A stretch of DNA of 56,121 nucleotides from assembly GCA_026399515.1 (NCBI GenBank), contig JAPLQT010000093.1:1-56121 (forward strand), read 5' to 3'. How positions within the stretch are numbered: position 1 is the first letter of the stretch; each line of letters opens with the position of its first letter. Shown one piece after another: positions 47,269-55,611 of this stretch. The translations under genes and the position numbers were made by a program. Source of the stretch: Pseudomonadota bacterium (GTDB lineage Bacteria > Pseudomonadota > Gammaproteobacteria > Burkholderiales > Rhodocyclaceae). A model generated the notes under the pieces. The model had not been told where the DNA came from. It saw only the letters and a program-made list of their open reading frames with translations, and did no database searches.

Positions 47269-48575
47269 ACGCAATCGCCGCCGCCGGCTACCTGGAGAGC
47301 CTGCTGGCCGGACAACCGCATCTTCCAGCCGCATCGCCGGCCTTGGGATGGATCAACGAATTGCGCGCCGAGGCGGTGGACCGCGTCGGCGAGTTGACGG
47401 TCCCCAGCCTGCGCGACGAGGATTGGCGCTTTACCGATATTTCGCAACTCACCAGGCTATCGTTCCAGCGGGCGCAGGCGCTTACCCCGCTACTACCGGC
47501 GGATATCGAGCGCTTTCATATCGCGGAAGCGTCCAACCGCCTGGTGTTTGTCGATGGCCTGTATGCACCTCGGCTCTCCAGCATTGCCGCGGACAGCGGC
47601 GTGGTGGTGACTCACCTGACGGAGGGAGGGGCGGAGCATGCTGCACTTATCGAGGCGCATCTGGGACGTCATGCGAACTTCGGCAACAATGTGTTCGCCG
47701 CGCTGAATACGGCGTTTCTGCAGGATGCCGCGCTGATCCTGGTACCACGCAACACCACGGTTTCAGGACCGCTGCATGTGCTGTTCATCGCGACGCAAGC
47801 CGGGGTGGCTAGCTATCCGCGTTGTCTCCTGGTCGCGGAAACCGGTAGTGCCGTGACGCTGATCGAAGACTATGTCGCGCTACAGGAAGCCGCCTATTTC
47901 ACCGACGCCGTGACCGAAATCTCCGTTGCCGACGATGCGCAGGTTAGTCATGTCCGGGTGCAGCGCGAAGGCACCCAGGGCTTTCACATCGCCAATTGCG
48001 CGGTGTCCCTGGCCCGCGCCAGTCGTTACCACTCGGTGAGCGTTGCGCTGGGTGCGCGGCTATCGCGCTACAACCTGAACGTGTTGCAAACAGGCGAAGG
48101 CGCCGAGTGCAGCGTCGACGGGCTGGCTCTGATAGCCAGCCGCCAGCTTGCCGATACCCATACCTATATCGACCACGCCCGGCCGTTTGGGATCAGCCGG
48201 CAGTTGCACAAGTGCATCGTCGGCGGGGCCGCACACGCGGTATTCAACGGCAAGATCATGGTCCGTCCGGGTGCGCAGCGCACCGACTCTGCCCAATCGA
48301 GCCGTAACCTGCTGCTGAGCGACAAGGCGTACATCGATACCCAGCCTCAATTGGAGATTTTCGCCGATGACGTGAAATGCACACATGGTGCGACAGTCGG
48401 CCAACTCGACAACGAGGAAGTGTTTTACCTGACCAGCCGCGGCTTGTCGGACGATGTCGCACGAAAGTTGCTGACCTATGCATTCGGCGCCGAGATCATC
48501 GAGCGCATTCCCGTCGCCTCACTCCGACAGCAGCTCGCGCAGACGGTACTGGCGCAGACCTCGGGCCAGCCATGA
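47265..48575 (+). CDS. sufD: Fe-S cluster assembly protein SufD
   Basis: A 436-residue paralogue of SufB. The N-terminal RDEDWRFTDISQLTR (about 44-58) and the C-terminal VKCTHGATVGQLDNEEVFYL, where Cys and His face SufB in the known complex, are typical. SufD is needed for iron entry into SufBCD. Start and stop both overlap neighbours by ATGA, so translation is coupled through sufC-D-S. Confidence 0.95.
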   Translation: MNAIAAAGYLESLLAGQPHLPAASPALGWINELRAEAVDRVGELTVPSLRDEDWRFTDISQLTRLSFQRAQALTPLLPADIERFHIAEASNRLVFVDGLYAPRLSSIAADSGVVVTHLTEGGAEHAALIEAHLGRHANFGNNVFAALNTAFLQDAALILVPRNTTVSGPLHVLFIATQAGVASYPRCLLVAETGSAVTLIEDYVALQEAAYFTDAVTEISVADDAQVSHVRVQREGTQGFHIANCAVSLARASRYHSVSVALGARLSRYNLNVLQTGEGAECSVDGLALIASRQLADTHTYIDHARPFGISRQLHKCIVGGAAHAVFNGKIMVRPGAQRTDSAQSSRNLLLSDKAYIDTQPQLEIFADDVKCTHGATVGQLDNEEVFYLTSRGLSDDVARKLLTYAFGAEIIERIPVASLRQQLAQTVLAQTSGQP

Positions 48576-49825
48576 ACGCGCCTTTGCCTAAGAATCGCAG
48601 CGCGCCGGCATTCGACGTTGCGCGTATCCGCGAAGATTTTCCGATACTCAAGCTCAAGGTCCATGACCAGCCGCTGGTCTATCTGGATAACGCCGCCACC
48701 AGCCAGATGCCGCAGCAGGTCATCGATCGCCTGGTACGCTATCAGACCACGCAGCACGCCAATATTCACCGGGCGGTGCATTACCTGTCGGAAACCGCCA
48801 CCGCCGAATATGCCGATGCCCGCCGCAAACTTCAGAAATTCATCCATGCCCGCGAGGACCGTGAGGTGATTTTCACCAGCGGTACCACCGACTCGATCAA
48901 CCTGGTGATGCACGCCTACGGACGCAAGTTCATCGGCGCCGGCGACGAAATCATCCTCACCACACTGGAACATCATTCGAATATCGTGCCCTGGCAGATG
49001 TTGGCCGAAGAGCGGGGTGCGAAGATACGCGTGGTGCCGATCAACGACGATGGCGAGTTGCTGATCGACGAATATGAGAAGCTCTTCAACGAGCACACCC
49101 GCTTCGTCGGCGTGACACATGTCTCGAATGCGCTGGGCAGCATCAATCCGGTCAAGCGGATGATCGCCTTTGCGCACGAGCGCGGCGTGCCGGTGCTGGT
49201 CGATGGTGCCCAGGCGGCTCCCCACATGCCGATCGACGTGGTGGACCTGGATTGCGACTTCTATGCATTCTCAGGCCACAAGCAGTGCGGCCCGACCGGC
49301 ATAGGCATCCTGTATGGCAAGGCGGCCTTGCTCGAGCGCATGCAGCCTTTCAAGGGCGGCGGTGACATGATCCTGTCGGTCACTTTCGAGAAGACCACCT
49401 ACAGCACTATTCCGCACAAATTCGAGGCGGGCACGCCGCCGATCGCGGCTGCGATAGGCTTCGGGGCCGCGGTCGACTACCTGTCGGCCATCGGCATGGA
49501 CAGGATCGCTGCCCACGAACTGGAGCTGCTGAATCACGCGACCGAGCAGATGCAAGGACTGTCCGGCGTGCGCATCGTCGGCAATGCGCGGAGCAAGGCC
49601 GCCGTGCTGTCTTTCGTGATCGACGGCATACACCCTCACGACGTCGGCACCCTGCTCAACCAGGAAGGCGTGGCGGTGCGGACCGGCCATCATTGCGCGC
49701 AGCCGGTGATGCAGCGTTATGGCATACCGGCCACCTCGCGCGCCTCGTTTGCGTTCTACAACAGCCTGTCGGAAGTGGACGCGTTGATAGCCGGCATACG
49801 CAAGGTGCAGAAGGTGTTTGCATAA
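48572..49825 (+). CDS. sufS: cysteine desulfurase SufS
   Basis: A 417-residue PLP-dependent desulfurase that takes sulfur from cysteine and passes it to SufU. The PLP lysine is K237 in SGHKQCGPTG and the persulfide cysteine is C375 in RTGHHCAQP. ATG 48572 overlaps the sufD stop; the longer frame upstream is inside sufD. The SufS group (type II) often needs a dedicated sulfur acceptor, here SufU, encoded next. Confidence 0.95.
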   Translation: MNAPLPKNRSAPAFDVARIREDFPILKLKVHDQPLVYLDNAATSQMPQQVIDRLVRYQTTQHANIHRAVHYLSETATAEYADARRKLQKFIHAREDREVIFTSGTTDSINLVMHAYGRKFIGAGDEIILTTLEHHSNIVPWQMLAEERGAKIRVVPINDDGELLIDEYEKLFNEHTRFVGVTHVSNALGSINPVKRMIAFAHERGVPVLVDGAQAAPHMPIDVVDLDCDFYAFSGHKQCGPTGIGILYGKAALLERMQPFKGGGDMILSVTFEKTTYSTIPHKFEAGTPPIAAAIGFGAAVDYLSAIGMDRIAAHELELLNHATEQMQGLSGVRIVGNARSKAAVLSFVIDGIHPHDVGTLLNQEGVAVRTGHHCAQPVMQRYGIPATSRASFAFYNSLSEVDALIAGIRKVQKVFA

Positions 49826-50310
49826 TGGCGGACCCAAGGACGCTGTACCAGGAAGTCATCCTCGACCACAATCGCAAGCCCCGCAATTATGGCGTGCTGG
49901 AACACCCCAGCCATCATGCGGAAGGCGTGAACCCGCTATGCGGCGATCACATCACGGTGGCGCTCGACGTCGCCGGCGAAACAGTCGCCGGCATCGCGTT
50001 CCAAGGCGAGTCGTGCGCGATCTGCAAGGCGTCGGCGTCGATGATGACCGCCGCGATCAAGGGCAAGACGCGCGCCGAAGCCGAAATCCTGATACAGGAG
50101 TTTCTCGATATGGCGACCGGCAAACGTGATCTGGGCCAACTCTCTCATATCGGGCGGCTGACAGTATTCGCCGGGGTGCGTGAGCTCCCGATGCGCGTCA
50201 AATGCGCGATCCTGCCCTGGCACACGCTGCATGCCGCGTTCCACTCGGTGGCGAGCGTTTCGACCGAGGCGGACGCCGATCCGATGCCGGCGCCGATCGG
50301 AAACGGATGA
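49825..50310 (+). CDS. sufU: SUF system sulfur relay protein SufU
   Basis: A 161-residue IscU-fold protein of the SufU type. Key cysteines are C39 (NPLCGDH), C64 and C67 (SCAICKAS) and C127 (VKCAIL), with the insertion between the second and third ligand regions that marks SufU. In Gram-positive bacteria SufU is a zinc-dependent sulfur transfer partner of SufS; sufE is not seen here, so the same role is inferred. The stop of sufS and the start share one base. Confidence 0.93.
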   Translation: MADPRTLYQEVILDHNRKPRNYGVLEHPSHHAEGVNPLCGDHITVALDVAGETVAGIAFQGESCAICKASASMMTAAIKGKTRAEAEILIQEFLDMATGKRDLGQLSHIGRLTVFAGVRELPMRVKCAILPWHTLHAAFHSVASVSTEADADPMPAPIGNG

Positions 50311-50338
50311 ATATGCAAGATCGTTTTAAGAGATCGAG

Positions 50339-50899
50339 ATGCCAAAAATAGCCGAAATCGAGGGCACGCCCAACCCCAATGCGATGAAGTTCATCCTCAA
50401 GGAACCGTTGACTTGGGGAATATCCCGCTCCTACGAGAATGCCGAGCAGGCGAAAGGTGACCCGCTCGCCTCGGCGTTGTTCGACATCGAGCACGTCACC
50501 AATGTTTTCTATGTCGAGCACTGGATCACGGTCACGCAGGATGGTGGCGCCGACTGGCAGGAGTTGAAACGCCGGCTCGCCGAGCCGATACGCGCTGCTC
50601 CGGCGGCGGATGTGGAATCGGCTGCCTTGGCGGAGGCGGCGACGGAGTCGATATCCAAACTCGCTCCCGAGGACCGACTACGCCTTGACCGGATCAACGC
50701 CTTGTTGGACGAGGATATCCGTCCTTACCTGCAAAGCGACGGCGGCGATCTTTATGTGCTGGGCCTCGTCGGCAATACGCTCAACGTTCATTACCAGGGA
50801 GCCTGCGGCAGTTGTCCCAGTTCGATGTCGGGAACACTGAGCAGCATCCAGAGACTGGTGGAAACCATTGAACCGGACCTTGAAGTCGTGGCTGTCTAG
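50339..50899 (+). CDS. NifU family Fe-S scaffold/carrier with Nfu N-terminal domain
   Basis: A 186-residue protein with an Nfu_N domain (about 1-90; IEGTPNPNAMKFIL) and a C-terminal NifU domain (about 105-186) with the cluster CxxC at C156/C159 in GACGSCPSS. The two parts are joined by an Ala-rich linker. Nfu proteins carry [4Fe-4S] clusters to targets. It sits between sufU and the Rieske gene, which suggests a delivery role in the same operon. Confidence 0.92.
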   Translation: MPKIAEIEGTPNPNAMKFILKEPLTWGISRSYENAEQAKGDPLASALFDIEHVTNVFYVEHWITVTQDGGADWQELKRRLAEPIRAAPAADVESAALAEAATESISKLAPEDRLRLDRINALLDEDIRPYLQSDGGDLYVLGLVGNTLNVHYQGACGSCPSSMSGTLSSIQRLVETIEPDLEVVAV

Positions 50900-50901
50900 G
50901 A

Positions 50902-51222
50902 ATGAGTGAATGGGTGACGGTTGCGCGTGTCGGCCAATTCGCGCCGGGCGAGTGGCAAGCCGTGGATGTCGACGGCGCACATTTGGCGGTGTTCAATCTC
51001 GATGGTGAATATTTCGCCATCGAGGATGTGTGTACCCATGACGGCGGACAACTCACCGGCGGTTTGGTAGAAGGCGACCAGGTCATCTGCCCGCGCCACG
51101 GCGCCCGTTTCTGCATCCGCACCGGCGCGGCGCTCTGCGCGCCCGCTTACGAGCCCACCGCCAGTTTTCCGGTGCGCATCGAAGACGGTGAAGTCCAGGT
51201 CCGCGACAACCGCTGGGATTGA
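50902..51222 (+). CDS. non-haem Rieske-type ferredoxin
   Basis: A 106-residue Rieske [2Fe-2S] protein, ligands C44-x-H46 (CTHD) and C63-xx-H66 (CPRH). There is no signal peptide or membrane anchor, so it is a soluble cytosolic ferredoxin like those at the end of many suf operons, or in aromatic dioxygenase systems. Two bases separate it from nfu. A role as electron donor for cluster assembly is inferred. Confidence 0.92.
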   Translation: MSEWVTVARVGQFAPGEWQAVDVDGAHLAVFNLDGEYFAIEDVCTHDGGQLTGGLVEGDQVICPRHGARFCIRTGAALCAPAYEPTASFPVRIEDGEVQVRDNRWD

Positions 51223-51735
51223 TTCCTCGATAGAGAAAAGCCGAACCGCAACCGCACCACCTTACCGAATGGCTAATATGACATCGTCTCAGCCCGCAGC
51301 GGAAACGTCGGCGGTGCCTGCCGAGGTGGCGGCAGAGGGGACCATGTCGTCATCGTCCGTATCGCCGAACCGGATTACTTGAACCCATGGAGGAATGGCT
51401 CGTGTCTTTCCCTTCAGGATGGACTGTAGCCAGGGGTTGGCAGGGGGTGAAATGATGTCAATCAATGTCGGACTAAGCATTTTCATTCTACGGTCCTTGT
51501 GTAAAATCTAAATCGACGTTTGGATGATGCAGTTGTAGATGGGTACGCCAATGTAGAAGTTCAACCGGCATTTGAAATATATATTGTCTGGATACAAGGG
51601 TAACGGTGCATTAGCTGCGAAGAGCCATGAAAGTAAAGGGGTCATAATTTGGAAATATCTGTAGTTGATGCTAGCGATACCTGAAAGCGTTACAATCTTT
51701 CTGCCGTTTTACTTAAATCAACCAAAGGGGAAGCC
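51223..51735. other. 513-base gap with no secure gene
   Basis: The gap between the Rieske gene and hupB is AT-richer than its surroundings, mostly over 51480-51720. It holds one plausible small frame on the minus strand (51289-51486, listed separately) and probably the hupB promoter near its right end; a TACAAT at about 51690 is a candidate -10, but no -35 at the right spacing is visible. I see no repeat or hairpin of note. Confidence 0.6.
51289..51486 (-). CDS. candidate 65-residue peptide, unknown
   Basis: A short frame on the minus strand starting MKMLSPTLIDIISPPANPW, with AAGGA nine bases ahead of the ATG. It has two Pro-Pro pairs, two Trp, an acidic run GDTDDDD and an Ala/Ser/Gly/Thr tail, no Cys and no signal peptide. 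I do not recognise it. It could be a small regulatory or modified peptide, or chance; a longer frame on the plus strand (51188-51382) is likely its shadow or also chance. Confidence 0.35.
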   Translation of the reverse strand: MKMLSPTLIDIISPPANPWLQSILKGKTRAIPPWVQVIRFGDTDDDDMVPSAATSAGTADVSAAG

Positions 51736-52038
51736 ATGAACAAGTCTGAACTTATCGATGTTGCGGCCAAAGCCGCCGATGTTTCCAAAGCTGCTGCCGG
51801 CAAGGCGCTCGACGCCATCATCGATGCGGTCACCAAAGCCGTTTCCAAGGGAGAGAGTGTGACTCTGGTCGGTTTCGGTACATTCAGTTCATCCAAGCGC
51901 GCAGCACGTGTCGGGCGCAACCCGCAGACCGGCAAGGAACTCAAGATCGCGGCGACCACCGTGCCCAAGTTCAAGGCAGGCGCGGGATTCAAGGCGGCTG
52001 TCGGCGGCAAGAAGAAGGCGCCAGCCAAGAAAAAGTAA
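51736..52038 (+). CDS. HU family DNA-binding protein
   Basis: A 100-residue histone-like protein of the HU family. [21 protein letters not shown] begins the usual dimerisation helices; the arm [21 protein letters not shown] is at about residues 46-66. The tail [11 protein letters not shown] is an added lysine-rich extension seen in some betaproteobacteria. It binds DNA non-specifically and compacts the nucleoid. An AAAGGGGAAG site precedes the ATG, and a strong hairpin follows. Confidence 0.93.
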   Translation: MNKSELIDVAAKAADVSKAAAGKALDAIIDAVTKAVSKGESVTLVGFGTFSSSKRAARVGRNPQTGKELKIAATTVPKFKAGAGFKAAVGGKKKAPAKKK

Positions 52039-52049
52039 TTCGTTTCAGA

Positions 52050-52075
52050 GCTGCCGCCGATCGCACGGCGGCAGC
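52050..52075 (+). terminator. terminator-like hairpin after the HU gene
   Basis: A perfect ten-base GC-rich stem (GCTGCCGCCG with CGGCGGCAGC) around a six-base loop lies 11 bases after the stop. It lacks a T run, so termination is likely but may be incomplete or Rho-assisted. Confidence 0.65.
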
Positions 52076-52146
52076 CTGGAGTTGGCTCGATTCGGCCCGT
52101 ATGGCCGATAGAGTTCGATTCGTCATATACCAGCACGGAAATCACC

Positions 52147-53178
52147 ATGGGCCACGCCCTGTTGCAAACGACGATAGCCGGGAGTCTTCCGAAGCCTTCC
52201 TGGTTGGCCGCTCCAAAACAATTATGGGCGCCCTGGCTGCTTGAGGGCGAAGCGCTTGAGGAAGGCATGAAGGATGCCGTGCGGCTGGTTCTGTATGACC
52301 AGAATGCCGCTGGCATAGATATCGTCAGCGACGGCGAACAAACGCGTCGGCACTTCGTGACGACCTTCATCGAAAGCCTGGAAGGCATCGACTTCGAGCA
52401 CAAGCGCACGATGCGCATCCGCGATCGTTACGACGCCGAGGTGCCTGTCGTGGTCGGTCCGGTGTCCCGGCGCAAACCGGTGTTCCTGGAACACGCACGA
52501 TTTCTTAGGGCGGAAACCAGCAAGCGCATCAAATTCACCCTGCCCGGTCCGATGACCATGGTGGATACGCTGTTCGACGGCTATTACAAGAGCCGGGAAA
52601 AACTGGCCGGCGTATTCGCCGATATTCTCAATGCCGAGGCGTGCGAGCTTGAAGCACTGGGCATCCACATCATCCAGTTCGACGAACCGGCCTTCAACGT
52701 TTTCATGGACGAGGTGCGCGACTGGGGCATCGCAAGCTTGGAGCAGGCCGCAGCCGGCCTGAAGTGCAGGACCGCGACGCACATTTGTTACGGCTATGGC
52801 ATCAAGGCCAATATCGACTGGAAGAATTCCATCGGTTCGGAATGGCGCCAATATGAATCGACTTTTCCATTACTGGCCAAATCGACGATAGACCAGATCT
52901 CGCTTGAATGCGCCAACTCCAAGGTTCCCTTGGAGTTGATCTCACTCCTCGGTGGCAAGGACATCATGGTTGGGGCCATCGACGTGACCACCGAACAAGT
53001 GGAGACTCCCGAACAGGTCGCCAAAGTGATACGCGCGGCGATGAAGTATGTGGCGCCGGAAAAGCTCTACCCCTGCACCAACTGCGGGTTGGTTCCCCTC
53101 TCGCGGGAAGCCGCGCGTGGAAAATTGCGCGCCCTGGCCGCAGGTGCAGCCATCGTCAGGAAAGAACTCGCAGGCTGA
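52147..53178 (+). CDS. core MetE-type methionine synthase (MetE C-terminal domain only)
   Basis: A 343-residue TIM-barrel protein equivalent to the C-terminal catalytic half of cobalamin-independent methionine synthase. Zinc ligands can be placed: H212 and C214 in HICYG, E254 in SLEC and C313 in TNCGL. The N-terminal half that binds polyglutamylated folate in full MetE is absent. Such core MetE proteins exist in bacteria and archaea and may use another methyl donor, such as a corrinoid protein; the donor cannot be told here. No metal or folate partner gene is nearby. Confidence 0.87.
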   Translation: MGHALLQTTIAGSLPKPSWLAAPKQLWAPWLLEGEALEEGMKDAVRLVLYDQNAAGIDIVSDGEQTRRHFVTTFIESLEGIDFEHKRTMRIRDRYDAEVPVVVGPVSRRKPVFLEHARFLRAETSKRIKFTLPGPMTMVDTLFDGYYKSREKLAGVFADILNAEACELEALGIHIIQFDEPAFNVFMDEVRDWGIASLEQAAAGLKCRTATHICYGYGIKANIDWKNSIGSEWRQYESTFPLLAKSTIDQISLECANSKVPLELISLLGGKDIMVGAIDVTTEQVETPEQVAKVIRAAMKYVAPEKLYPCTNCGLVPLSREAARGKLRALAAGAAIVRKELAG

Positions 53179-53298
53179 GCTCGATGCGAGGAAGCATCCT
53201 CGACCAGCTTGACAACTCAAACGTTTAGGATTCATATGCAATCCATGCGCGCAAGTGCATGGATCGCCATTCCACAATAACGCCAATAAGGAGGAGTC

Positions 53299-53715
53299 AT
53301 GTCTATTTCAGCGAGAAAACTGGCAACAATTGCGATGGGTGCCGGAACATTGATGTTCGCGGGGGGGTTGGTCGCCCAAGCGCCTGCTCTGCAGCGCACC
53401 ATCGTCCAGAAGGCCGATGTTTCCGTCGCAGGCAGGGAAGCCGTGGTGGCGCGTGTGGAAGTGGCTCCCGGAGGTGTGGCCGGTTGGCATACCCATCCGG
53501 GTGACGAAATCAGCTACGTCATGGAAGGCGAAGGCGAGGTGATGATCGCGGGTCAGCCGAACCGGATCTACAAGTCAGGAGAGGCGTTCGTGATCCCGGC
53601 CGGTGTGGTTCACAATGCAAGAAATCCAGGCACCGTTCCTGTCAAGCTCGTGGGCGTTTATGTGGTCGAAAAAGGCAAGCCGCTGGCCACACCTGCGCCT
53701 GCTCCCGCCCAATAA
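53299..53715 (+). CDS. exported cupin domain protein
   Basis: A 138-residue protein with a signal peptide (residues 1-26, ending VAQA) and one cupin domain: motif 1 GWHTHPGDEISYVMEGEG (metal ligands His, His, Glu) and motif 2 IPAGVVHNARN (His). It ends in a Pro/Ala tail. Substrate unknown. A strong AAGGAGGAG site precedes the ATG. The exported methyltransferase gene follows by 24 bases, so the two may form an operon. Confidence 0.88.
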   Translation: MSISARKLATIAMGAGTLMFAGGLVAQAPALQRTIVQKADVSVAGREAVVARVEVAPGGVAGWHTHPGDEISYVMEGEGEVMIAGQPNRIYKSGEAFVIPAGVVHNARNPGTVPVKLVGVYVVEKGKPLATPAPAPAQ

Positions 53716-53739
53716 AGCGATACGCCGCGAGGTCTTGAT

Positions 53740-54498
53740 ATGAAGAAGCATTCCATGGGTTTTTCGCTGACCGACTTGTCTTCAGCGCTTGTCATTTACG
53801 CCGCGGCTATCTTCGTGAGCGCCTGTGCGTCCTTGCCGGCAGCGGATACGGAAAGCTACAAACGGGCCATCGCCAGCCCGGTCCGCACCGACGCCGATAG
53901 GCTCGCCGACGCAACGCGCAAGCCTCTGGAATTGCTCGAGTTCGCGCAATTGCGTTCGGGCCAGCAGGTGCTGGATATCGCTTCCGGCGGTGGATTTTCC
54001 GCGCAGCTGCTGGCGCTGGCTGTCGGCAATTCTGGCAAGGCCTGGGCGCAAGTGACGCAATTGCGCCCGGCCCTGGAAAAGCGGCTGGCCGATCATCCGG
54101 ATTCGAATATCACGTTGCTGGTTCGTCCCTTCGATGATCCCTTTCCCGCCGATGCGCCGAGGCTGGATCTGGTGACATTGATCCTCTCCTACCATGACAT
54201 CGTCAATACAACCGTGGATCGCGCCAAAATGAACCGCGGCATCTTCAATGCCTTGAAATCCGGCGGGCACCTGATCCTGATTGACCACAGCACCAAGCCG
54301 GGCATGGGCCTCAGGCAGACCAAGACCCTGCATCGCATCGATGAGGCAACGCTGATCGAGGAAATCCGCCAGGCCGGATTGGTACTGGAGGCGTCTGGCG
54401 ACTTCTTGCGCAACTCTGCCGATCCGCGCGAACAGGCCTACTTCGATATGAAGGGCACGCCGTCCGACAAGTTTGCACTGCGCTTTGTCAAGCCATGA
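53740..54498 (+). CDS. predicted exported SAM-dependent methyltransferase
   Basis: A 252-residue protein that resembles the COG4798-type predicted methyltransferases. The N-terminus has a hydrophobic signal ending VSAC (Cys29), a good lipobox. SAM motif I VLDIASGGGFSAQLL is near residues 77-91, and LILIDHSTKPG near 183. A secreted methyltransferase is odd because SAM is cytoplasmic; the fold may bind something else, or the protein may stay inside. It is in line with the cupin gene and converges on amrS with 18 bases between. Confidence 0.82.
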   Translation: MKKHSMGFSLTDLSSALVIYAAAIFVSACASLPAADTESYKRAIASPVRTDADRLADATRKPLELLEFAQLRSGQQVLDIASGGGFSAQLLALAVGNSGKAWAQVTQLRPALEKRLADHPDSNITLLVRPFDDPFPADAPRLDLVTLILSYHDIVNTTVDRAKMNRGIFNALKSGGHLILIDHSTKPGMGLRQTKTLHRIDEATLIEEIRQAGLVLEASGDFLRNSADPREQAYFDMKGTPSDKFALRFVKP

Positions 54499-54516
54499 TG
54501 GCGGTTCGGAAGGCGG

Positions 54517-55611
54517 TCAGGCGTCTTCCTGCATAGCCATCCTGACCGGAATCCGACGCGCGCCGAAAGGCTGCCGGTAGTCGCCGTAGCGTCCGGAAAT
54601 GCGCCTGCCGCAGTGCTTGCAGCGGCCATCGTCGGTGATCGCATAACTGAAGATCTCATACCAGTCGCGCTCGATTACCGCCTTCTTGCATCCTGGGCAG
54701 TAGGTGGTGTCGCCTTCACTGTCATGCACATTGCCCGTATAGACGTAATGCAAACCCTGATCGATGGCAATGTGGCGCGCCCTGGCTAGCGTCGCCTGCG
54801 GTGTCGCAGGCGCATCGAGGAGCTTGTAGTCCGGGTGGAAGGCGGAGAAGTGCAGGGGAACGTCCGGGCCGAGTTCCTTTGCCACCCATTTCGAAAGTTC
54901 CGTGATCTCCTGCTCGGTATCGTTGTGACCGGGGATCAGCAGCGTGGTGATTTCCAGCCAGCATTGGGTTTCGTGATGAACATAGGCGAGGGTGTCGAGC
55001 ACGTCCTTGAGATGGCCGACACAGAGCTTGAAGTAGAACTCCTCGGTAAACGCCTTCAGGTCGATGTTCGCCGCGTCCATCTTGGCATAGAACTCGCGGC
55101 ACGGCGCGGCGTGCATGTAGCCGGCGGTGACTGCCACCGTCTGGATGTTGTTCGCATGGCAGGCGTCGGCGCAGTCCATGGCATATTCGGCAAAAATCAC
55201 CGGGTCGTTATAGGTAAAGGCGACGCTCCTGCTGCCGTGCTCGACCGCCGCTTTAGCGATGGCTTCAGGCGTGGCGGCGTCCATCAGCGTGTCCATCTGG
55301 CGGGATTTCGAGATGTCCCAGTTCTGGCAGAATTTGCATGCCAGGTTGCAGCCGGCCGTGCCGAAGGAGAGCACGCTGGAGCCGGGATAGAAATTGTAGA
55401 GAGGCTTCTTCTCGATCGGATCGATGCAGAAGCCGGAACTCCGTCCGTACGTGGTCAACACCAGCTTGCCATCACGCATGGCGCGGACGAAGCAGGCGCC
55501 GCGGTTACCTTCATGCAGCTTGCAGTCGCGCGGGCAGAGATCGCACTGGATACGGCCATCTTCAAGCGTGTGCCACCAGCGTGCCGGATATTTGCTCTCG
55601 GCGATGCTCAT
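54517..55611 (-). CDS. amrS: AmmeMemoRadiSam system radical SAM enzyme
   Basis: A 364-residue radical SAM protein of the AmrS family. The cluster motif is CNLACKFCQNW (CxxxCxxC), preceded by an extra N-terminal cysteine cluster (CDLCPRDC) and followed by C-terminal CPGC and CKHCG, suggesting more metal sites. The reaction is unknown; the family occurs with AMMECR1 (AmrA) and Memo (AmrB) proteins. ATG 55611 is used because GGAAGGAA lies just ahead and it overlaps the amrA stop by ATGA. amrB would be expected further upstream, outside the window. Confidence 0.93.
   Translation of the reverse strand: MSIAESKYPARWWHTLEDGRIQCDLCPRDCKLHEGNRGACFVRAMRDGKLVLTTYGRSSGFCIDPIEKKPLYNFYPGSSVLSFGTAGCNLACKFCQNWDISKSRQMDTLMDAATPEAIAKAAVEHGSRSVAFTYNDPVIFAEYAMDCADACHANNIQTVAVTAGYMHAAPCREFYAKMDAANIDLKAFTEEFYFKLCVGHLKDVLDTLAYVHHETQCWLEITTLLIPGHNDTEQEITELSKWVAKELGPDVPLHFSAFHPDYKLLDAPATPQATLARARHIAIDQGLHYVYTGNVHDSEGDTTYCPGCKKAVIERDWYEIFSYAITDDGRCKHCGRRISGRYGDYRQPFGARRIPVRMAMQEDA

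Noticed and set aside
51667-51697. TTGATG and TACAAT as a promoter of the HU gene
   Set aside because: Spacing is about 20 bases, too long for a sigma-70 promoter.
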